Source: Dastarcus helophoroides (lineage: Eukaryota > Arthropoda > Insecta > Coleoptera > Bothrideridae). Taken from it: a stretch of 64,000 nt of DNA. Position numbers and translations under genes: made by a program. The notes beneath the pieces are model-generated. The model was not told the DNA's origin and did no database searches. It worked only from the letters and a program-made list of their open reading frames with translations. The stretch is taken from NCBI GenBank assembly GCA_028583605.1, contig CM053327.1:20757629-20821628 (forward strand), read 5' to 3'. Within the stretch, counting starts at the first letter, position 1; each line of letters starts with the position of its first letter. This document shows positions 56,605 to 64,000 of this stretch, piece by piece.

Positions 56605-57610
56605 ATTCGCACTAAGGATACTAACTAGCAGCTCATATGTGTAATGAAAAATTACTCCCTTTATTACTTGAGTTTTCTATAGGTAGGTTAAATCATTTTA
56701 CACGTGTGAAAATGATTAATAATTATCTCAATAATTCGGTGCGTGACAAAAGCAAATCTGTATAAATAAACTTGAAGTCGTGTGCGTGCTATCCCTGAGC
56801 TCTATTGACTTAATTTGCTAAGAGAACCAGTCTGGGGGTTGTAAATTCCTTCCTTCGTTAGAAAGATTACAACCAAGATTCATTTCAGTATGTGCAACTC
56901 ACATAATCGTAAAATTCTAAAAAGATGTTACATATTATACATAAGCCGACACATTATTACCCGAGAGCGAAAAAAAAATGGAAATCTAAGGCTCTAGAAA
57001 TGGAAAATGGTAATCATTTGAGAAAGTTTCAACTGCATTTGTGTCTTCTTGGATAAAACTTATTAGCATAATAGACATTTTATGTATTCCAAATTTAAAT
57101 CTCACAAGTAAATTGAATTATATTTTCATGGCACGTTGTAAAGCGTTATACATATGTATATGTATTATTTGTATATAAATGGAACACAATTAAGATTACT
57201 TCCTATTGAATATGACATATATGTACTATGATAAACTGGTTATGATTGTGTTTACTAGAATTTCACAGATGTTTATAACTCCAACACTAACGGTTCTAAA
57301 TTGAATATTGAGATCGTTATATATTCCCTAAGTATTATGAAAGGAACATTAACATCGTAGAGTTTAATTAAATAAGTAAAACTTTTCTATAGCGACCTAG
57401 TAAAAATTGCCATGAAAATTTGATCATTTTGAAGAGTGATCGATATTGAAGTGTAGAACGAAATAACGCATTAATTTTTCAAGAAATTTAAAAGAGTACC
57501 TCTGAGAAGGCTAACCAGTATTGAGGAGTGTCCGGTAATAGAATATAATAAATTTTAGACCCCTATGGGATATAAATTCTTTATCCTAGAAATAAATGCG
57601 AGCACTATCT
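56605..57610. other. AT-rich non-coding stretch
   Basis: No gene recognised. Confidence 0.4.
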
Positions 57611-57617
57611 AACTTCC

Positions 57618-58240
57618 TTGAAAAAACCGCGTGTCATTGTCAAGTCCGCCTCTCATTGTCAGAAGCTAGTTTTTTTTAGAGGTGAAAAATATATCTCATG
57701 TCATCGACTACTCACTCTCTACAAAGCTCAAGTTATTTCAATACTAGAATCCTGTTCTGTTGTTTGGACTTCGGCCCCAAAGCCCACTTTGGTTCTTTTA
57801 GATTCCAATCAAAAAAGAGCGATTCGCGTAACTGATAACGAGAGTTTAACCGATTCTTTTGAAACACAGGTGCACAGGCAGATAGTTGGTGACTTTTTTT
57901 CTACAAGTACTTTCATTAAAGATGATCGAAGTAACTGATAAGTCCAATTCCCTCAAAGGCAACATTCTTAAAACACACAAGACAGTCGGAGACGATCCAA
58001 CTTGGTACAGTGAGGACTTTTATCTATGGAAACTCTTTTTTTTTTCTATTGAACTTCAGACTCTGGAATTCATTATTGAACAGAATCTTTCCCGACAATT
58101 ACAATGTATCCTTATTTAGAAAAGCAATTCATCGTCATCTATCTTTATTTCCTCTTATTATTATTGTTATCGCATATTGGACAACACACGATTTATTTAA
58201 CGTTAACATTAAAACATTGAACATTTTAAATTTCCTATAA
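57618..58240 (+). pseudogene. C-terminal fragment of a CR1/jockey-like LINE reverse transcriptase, lineage D
   Basis: The first frame reads SHCQKLVFFRGEKYISCHRL, LTLYKAQVISILESCSVVW and LLDSNQKRAIRVTDNESLTD, the C-terminal connection of jockey/CR1-like polymerases, up to VHRQIVGD. The frame then shifts. A later frame (58010 on) gives FRLWNSLLNRIFPDNYNVSL and FRKAIHRHLSL, the usual end. The middle is degraded and the 5' part is truncated. No poly(A) or target duplication was located. It is distinct from lineages A, B, C and E. Confidence 0.8.
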
Positions 58241-60669
58241 GGAAGCCATACTCTCAAGCGATTCTGTATGCACACAGACGCGAAAAATTATGTCAAATTA
58301 TAAAAGATGATTCAAACATAAATTAAACTATAAACATAATGTAATATATACTTCAGTGATATTTTAATAGGTACTTTCTTTATGTGTTCCTATTTTCTCC
58401 ATATTTCTATAACATATATCTTATGCTATCATCCTGTAATGTTGTATTGTACAATGACAAAATAAAAAGCAACTGCAGACCTTGTGAAAAATATTTTAAA
58501 CTGCAAATTTAGAACTTCTTATATTCCTAAGAAACTTTGGAGACTTTATAAAGACTTTTAGCTTCAATATTACTGAACACTAAGATATGGATAGGCTTTA
58601 GGAGCAGAAAATGATATGAAATCACCATCTAAAAGTCATTATCTCAGAAGATTTTCTCGACGTTAAGTGTATTAGCAATTTAGTAATGCTAACTTCAACT
58701 TCTCTTTGCAAAAAAAAATTAAAACGACGTTCGTTTTATTTAACTTACGAAACTTACGCTCAAAGTCAATGATATTTAAAGTCTCATTTAAGTTTGTTAT
58801 CTGCAGGAAACACTTGCTTAAATTAAAATATATTGTAAAACTTTTTGAGCTGTTATTAACCTTTTCAGCTTCCTTTACTTCTTAATTTGTGAAGCGCCTG
58901 ATATATTAAAGAGAATGATTAAGTTAAGAACTGCTCCTGCTTAATTACATAAATCTTAAAAGGATTTTAAATTGAACTAAATTGCGGTCAATAATGAAAT
59001 GAGTATATTAAATTTCGAAAATAAAATTAATAACTTCGAAATCTTATACCTAGAGTTGGCACATTCAAATGACGGATAGATATAATAATTTTTCAGGTGC
59101 GGTTGCGATGAATAGCAGTTAGTAGTAGCAAATATAATGTGGAGTACGAGTTTGTCGCTACTTAAATTAAACTTACTGTGTATAGATTTTAACTGTGTGA
59201 AAAATATTTTAGTAACTTATTATTATTATTATTTAAATTTTGTCAGGAGTTTCGCCTCTGATATGGTCGATATACTATTACCGCGTTCTCCTATCTTATC
59301 TGTTTTGTTCTTTGTGCCATTTTGATTGTATATTTTTAGAAGGATTTAGATCATAAATTTAATACTTCTATATTGCCAGCTCCCTATTCCTTTTGTAAGC
59401 GAAAGCTACCTCCATCCGACAAGGATAAAATCTAGGGGGATGGCCAATCTCACGCAGGCGTCAATTTAAAATGTTAATAATGCAAATATTTAGACCAATA
59501 AACTCATTACTATACATGGATACCTGATCTCGAATGCCTGCGCATTGAAAATCATCTTTGTAGAGAAGACGAATAGATAGATTTGTGTTAGTCGTAAAAC
59601 GTAGATATTATTGAATATATGGTTTAGATATAAGGAAAGCTTAGGAAAATCAATGCACCTTTCTTTGCTGCTTTCTATGATACGATAAAATATAGGATGC
59701 TTAACTGCAAAATATTAGGCAAGAGTACAGGGAAAGATGATGAAAACCCTACTTAAATTATGAGTAGAATTAAAAAAATATATAAAATATGTAGATTGTA
59801 ATTTAAAAAAAAAATAAGTTAGCATCTGTCCAGGGAAAACAAATCACTTTGTATAATGCGGACTATTTTCAGATTCTAAAATGGGGGGACAGTTTGGCAA
59901 CCTTGCAAAGAATTAACAAAATGCCTTTTTCTTTAAACGAGATATCGACTCTCTGCCTAATAGTGAGACCAACTGCATACTTTGCAAAATGATAATTTTA
60001 TACCATTAAATTGTTAACGTTAATTAACATATGAATGCTTTAATTTACGAATTTTATACAAAAGGGTTGTTGTGTAGAGCGTTTAATTTTCTAGAAGAAT
60101 ATATATTCTCCATAACTGTCGGTCAATTCAGCTACAACGTATAATATTTCAAAGAACAAAAACAGTGTTTCTTATGTTATGTTCATTAGAATTTTTGACT
60201 AAAAAGACAATTATTTTAGAATCGAGATACAGAACTTGAGGGAATTTTTTAATCAATTTGAAAGCGTTTGATCCCCTGGGAGCATAAGAATTCCAAAGCA
60301 ACCCTAATAAGGAGCACTCTTAATTCCCAAAGAAAATCATGATAACCATCTTTTCGAACTGTTTGATACGAAAAAAATAACCAATATACCAGAAACTTAA
60401 GGTTGTAGAGGCAGGACTGGGCAACACGAGGCAGGTGGATCGCATTCAAACCATCAGGAATCAAGTTTCGGCCCATCAGAAGTCAAGGTGGGCCTGCGGA
60501 ACAAAGTCCAAAAAAACATACATGAAAGTAAGGACTGGAACCTGAAATAGGATCAGGATATGTTAGAGACTCCAGAAAAAAAAGGAAATTGACAAATGCA
60601 CAAAAATCTGGTCATCTTACATTGACCAATGCGCTAAGGATCAGAATGCTTGTGAATATATTTCAGAAG
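58241..60669. other. AT-rich non-coding stretch
   Basis: No gene recognised. A TTATTATTATTATT run lies at 59219-59233. The minus-strand frame 60249-60476 sits in a slightly GC-richer patch (60380-60490) but has no family signal. Confidence 0.35.
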
Positions 60670-61330
60670 AATTTTTAAAACTTTCCAACTCTTCCGCAAC
60701 ATTTCGAAATTTTTTCCAAAAATCTCGAATTTTTTGAATAAGTCAAAATATTGAGATTAAAATGGAAATTTTGAGGAAAATTTTAATATTTAAAAATAAT
60801 TAAAATTGTTCTTACTAAACACATTAAAATTTCCAATACAGGTTCAATATTTCAAATTTTTCCTTGAAATTTGAACTGATACCAATATTTTGATTTGTTC
60901 AAATCTGTAGAAATTTACGAGCTTGAAAGTGGCAGTTTGAAGAAAAAGTCTAACATTCCATTCAAATAGCAATTTCGATACTGAAATAAAATTTTGTCAT
61001 TTTTTTTTCAATTCCATTTTTTACTTGGTAATCTTGAATTTCAGCTGAAAATTTCTATTTTTTTTTTCGACATTTGGAGAAAAATGTCGAAGAACTGATG
61101 CAATGGAAGTCCAATTTTCAGAAAAGACTGCAAAAAAGATGTAAGTATCGGATTTTTAGTAAGAATTTTAAGAAAAAATAAAAATTGCAAGTTTAAAAAT
61201 AGTTTTCAAAATATCGAAAGAAAAGTTTATTTTGAAAAATCCTTATGTCAACTTTTTTCATTATTTTACGTTAATCATGAAATTCCGAGTGAAATTTAAA
61301 ATTCAAAATCCATTCGATTTTAAAAGCAGA
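60670..61330. repeat. Low-complexity array of AAAATTTTGAA-like words, second locus
   Basis: Degenerate words such as TCGAAATTTTTTCC and AAAATTTTGAGG fill about 650 bases, like 40700-41640. It again lies on the 5' side of an R5 repeat. Confidence 0.55.
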
Positions 61331-61469
61331 TTTGAAACTTTGACTTTTGTTGTGCGATCTCTTGGCCGCAATCTTTTGTCGCGTGACCAAATGTCTGCGT
61401 CTTTTTGTCGTGACATCAGTGTAGACATTGTCGATCGGGACGAAGCCGGACAGGTTGAATAATAAATAA
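61331..61469 (+). other. CpG-containing open stretch between array and R5 repeat
   Basis: A frame ending at 61462 reads RSLGRNLLSRDQMSASFCRD and ISVDIVDRDEAGQVE. It is richer in GC than the array. It occupies the place where the other R5 loci have the hammerhead-like motif. I recognise no protein family and see no splice sites. Confidence 0.25.
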
Positions 61470-61565
61470 CCTTTGTTGTGTTTTTTAATCTTTCTTGGTT
61501 TCAGGGGGACAAGATTTGTATTTCAATTTTTGAAGATAACCAAGGACCAGTCCGTTGCACCAAAA
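61470..61565 (+). repeat. Repeat family R5, copy 3, without the ribozyme-like core
   Basis: TTGTTGTGTTTTTTAATCTT, TCTTGGTTTCAGGGGGACAA and GAAGATAACCAAGGACCAGT match the 3' module at 31397-31470 and 40535-40610. Confidence 0.65.
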
Positions 61566-62597
61566 TTGTACCATATAAGACATTTTTACATATGCAACAT
61601 TTCTTCCTATGTTCTTACTTCATAACATGTCTAAAATTAATTCCGACAACCAATAAATAAAAATAGTTCTTTTTAAACAGTCTGGTTTTACAGGTGAAAA
61701 AGATTTAATTCAAACAGTTCCCCTAAAAACGTTTATTCTACTTCAAAATAATTTAGCGTTCTCCTTTCACAAGAGGCGCTTGGGAAAAACACTTGTTGAC
61801 GTTGCCTTTAGCTAAAGCGCTGGACTTTGATAAACGAAATTGCTGATTCAAAATCTTCTCTTTGCAAATAAAAGCTGCGATTATATTATCTCTATATTTA
61901 GCGATTAACTGACGGGGTTTGGAACAAAGATAATATTGACAAAAGGATTTAAAAAACATTAATTACTCTACTATATTTTCCACAAAATTTAACCGAAATT
62001 AAATTCTACCAGTAAAAAAAATACGGCAGTCAAACGCATTCAGTTATCGTATGACTTTTGTACTTCAATTCGGAGCATTATTAGGTAAACATCTACTAAA
62101 AATATCGATATGTTTTACGACAACGATTAATATAAAAGTTGGTTGCAATATAAAAGGCAACATCAATTATCCTTGATGAATCCTATTAAAATATTTAGAA
62201 GTACTCATATTAATTTTCCAAAATTTAATTAAGTTTTTTCTTAAGTATCCTGTAAGATCTTAAAGCAGCTTTTACAGACACCTTGTATGTCAATTTATCA
62301 TACATAAATAAAATCTCCAGTCCAGTGTAAGATGAAATTGTATGAGGGAATACGTAACTTACTGTTAGTTTTATTTGTCCATTAAAAACTCACGATGGTC
62401 CTGTAAATGTAGTTACTGAGTTAATAAAACATTTTAAGAGACTTTAGGTCAAGTAAATCCATTTCTTATTCCGGACAGACGTTTTGATTGCTGTAAAACA
62501 AAAGAATCGCTCGCAAATACATCTGAAATCCCAAGAGCAGATGTAAAATGATATCGATCTCTGGTTTTTGGTCGTGCTATCTGATGCCTTACAACAG
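61566..62597. other. Non-coding stretch
   Basis: The minus-strand frame 61753-61959 has a mixed protein-like composition, but no family or splice sites were recognised. The minus frame 62449-62631 overlaps the better plus-strand candidate and is treated as its shadow. Confidence 0.3.
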
Positions 62598-62775
62598 GTG
62601 GCACATCAATAATGCAGGATTTCGTCCGCAATCACCAGAGGTGGATCCAGAAGAGGAAATCGGGACCAGCTCTTTGTACCCATTCATCGCCGAAATTGAA
62701 ATGTTGCTTTCAGATGGACAATTGACTAAAACGGACCGATTTATTGAAAAGTTAATTTCACACACGAATTAAGTT
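62598..62775 (+). CDS. Possible terminal exon, unrecognised protein
   Basis: After an AG at 62596-62597, preceded by CTATCTGATGCCTTACAAC, the frame reads WHINNAGFRPQSPEVDPEEE, IGTSSLYPFIAEIEMLLSDG and QLTKTDRFIEKLISHTN before a TAA. The acidic PEVDPEEE patch and the amphipathic end are protein-like, and GC is higher than in the flanks. A variant signal ATTAAA lies about 30-40 bases past the stop. The open frame extends upstream to an ATG at 62548 without looking coding, so a splice start is favoured. It could equally be a worn element gene. I do not recognise the family. Confidence 0.3.
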
Positions 62776-63064
62776 AACACGTTTCATTAATAGATAATCT
62801 GGGTCATTAAATATTAAAATCTGGGGGCAATTCATACGTTCTCTTTTAATGTGAAAAGGTGCCTTATAAAGAATATGGCTTGTATTAAATCTTCGGTGCT
62901 TATTTCTTAGCTATTGCTTGGTACAATTTAGTAACCAAATTTCTCACACTTATAAGAAGAATACAAAAAACCAAATCAGTAGCAGCTTGTAGATAAAATT
63001 AGTGGGGGTGCTACTCCCGAAAATTTTTAGTCTTCGTTTAATATTTTTTTTAAGAAAACAGACA
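62776..63064. other. Non-coding stretch
   Basis: Nothing recognised. Confidence 0.4.
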
Positions 63065-63113
63065 CTTTTAGTAGTTCTTTGACATGGTCCAATCTCGAAA
63101 GAAGTATTTTCTG
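63065..63113 (+). repeat. Single arm of the snap-back repeat of 6762-6866
   Basis: CTTTTAGTAGTTCTTTGACA and what follows match the right arm 6817-6865 with about five differences in 49 bases. The complementary left arm is absent here. Confidence 0.75.
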
Positions 63114-63400
63114 CATCAGCCTAAAATTTTTGAGTTTTACTGAGAAAATGAGAAAATATTCTATTATCTTCAAATACATGCATTAGTCAAATGAATTCAA
63201 AAGCCTATTTTCCAATGCCTATCTGGCTACAACCTTTGGAATTAGATTAAATAAACCTAAAATATACAAAATAAAATAATGCATACTACCAAAAAAGTTA
63301 ATATGCACTTTATATGCATTTTGCATATAATGTAGTCTTTATTCATAACAGATTCACATAAGAGTACGTCTCTCAGGAGCCTGAAAAGCAGCCCAATATA
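63114..63400. other. Non-coding stretch
   Basis: Nothing recognised. Confidence 0.4.
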
Positions 63401-64000
63401 CAGTGTGTAATAAAGTTTGGAAGAAAGTTTATAATTCCGTTATGTACTGTTTTAAAAAAAAAAACTCTCCAACAGGTCGATTTGAAGTTTTGAAAAGCCA
63501 GCTTAATTCGTAAGAATTTTATTTATGACGTCTCCCATCTTTGTGCAATGACGTCATCATAGTTTTTTTATGGCAACTCCAATTTATTTTTACTGCTTTT
63601 TGTAGGCCTTTATATTATCTAAATGATGATGTAAAAATAATTGTATCTTACACATAACAATTTTTCGGGAAAAAAGCAATTACTTTAAAAAATAAAAACT
63701 CATCTTTCATGGAAAAAATTAAGTATTACACCCAAAAAATGTTTTAATTGGTTTTCAGCAACCATTTGGCATGGACCGATATGGGTATAAAAAGCTTGGA
63801 CAATACGCTCAAGGATGTCAGGATTGATTTGTAGCACTTCACCTCGGATCCTTTGCCGTAGTTCTAAATTATTGGGCCTGTTAAAATAAACGTTTCCTTT
63901 TAAATAACCCCACCAAAAAATCCAATAGACTTAAATCTGGTGAACGCGGGGGCAATTCCATTGTTCCTCGACTACCAGGAAATGTGGCGTCGAGATATCG
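63401..64000 (-). mobile_element. Mariner-type transposon, one end and transposase C-terminus, cut by the window edge
   Basis: The left limit is set by a TA at 63399-63400 followed by CAGTGTGTAATAAAGTTTGG, a start of the type seen in insect Tc1/mariner relatives. About 300 bases of untranslated sequence precede the end of the coding region. The element continues beyond base 64000, so the other end and target duplication cannot be checked. Confidence 0.7.
63700..64000 (-). pseudogene. C-terminal part of a mariner-type transposase, one frameshift visible
   Basis: From the window edge the frame reads RYLDATFPGSRGTMELPPRS, PDLSLLDF. The third catalytic aspartate is thus present in the RSPDL...LLDF block. 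One base later the frame shifts and continues WWGYLKGNVYFNRPNNLELR, QRIRGEVLQINPDILERIVQ and QAFYTHIGPCQMVAENQ to a TGA at 63700-63702. The missing N-terminal two thirds lie outside the window. It is a different family from the element at 35320-36747: the RSPDL block is intact and the surrounding residues differ. Confidence 0.85.

Overview
The window looks like AT-rich nuclear DNA of an insect. No bacterial operons, tRNA, rRNA or CRISPR were seen. Long non-coding stretches carry isolated exon-like islands and many decayed insect-type mobile elements: several LINE lineages, Tc1/mariner, hAT-like non-autonomous elements and Ty3/gypsy-like LTRs. A beetle is plausible from the style of the elements, but the species cannot be fixed from the sequence.

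The only convincing host coding sequence is one internal exon on the minus strand (8829-9011). It is 183 nt, phase 2 at both ends, with a textbook acceptor and a GTAAGT donor, and its GC is well above the surroundings. If it is real, much of the window is probably intron or flank of a minus-strand gene. Weaker exon candidates are a terminal-exon-like small membrane ORF (3818-4048), a 65-nt block (8234-8298), a 37-nt microexon candidate (41757-41793), and a plus-strand terminal-exon-like ORF (62598-62775).

Layout. 2-3 kb: decayed LINE reverse transcriptase. 6.0-6.9 kb: solo LTR with a complete core promoter, then a 50-bp snap-back repeat. 8.2-9.0 kb: host exon region. 10.0-10.7 kb: fold-back Tc1-like MITE. 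11.2-14.3 kb: an unclassified dispersed repeat, an old hAT-type element, and a second LTR-like unit with a repeat nested in it. 15.3-16.5 kb: two head-to-head copies of another repeat. 18.2-20.1 kb: two LINE tails. 22.2-23.6 kb: internally deleted LINE. 27-33.6 kb: short dispersed repeats and a hammerhead-ribozyme-like motif. 35.3-36.7 kb: nearly intact mariner-type transposon. 39.4-41.6 kb: mariner remnant, a second hammerhead-like motif and a low-complexity array. 51-55.3 kb: dispersed repeats, then a LINE split by a hAT-type element with a perfect 8-bp target duplication. 56.4-58.2 kb: LINE remnants. 60.7-61.6 kb: another array next to the hammerhead-associated repeat. 63.4-64 kb: a mariner-type transposon cut by the window edge.

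The elements do not form a pathway. The window records layered insertions. The most notable signals are the paired hammerhead-like motifs with compensating base pairs, the two members of one hAT-like family with 8-bp duplications, the almost intact mariner, and the isolated exon.
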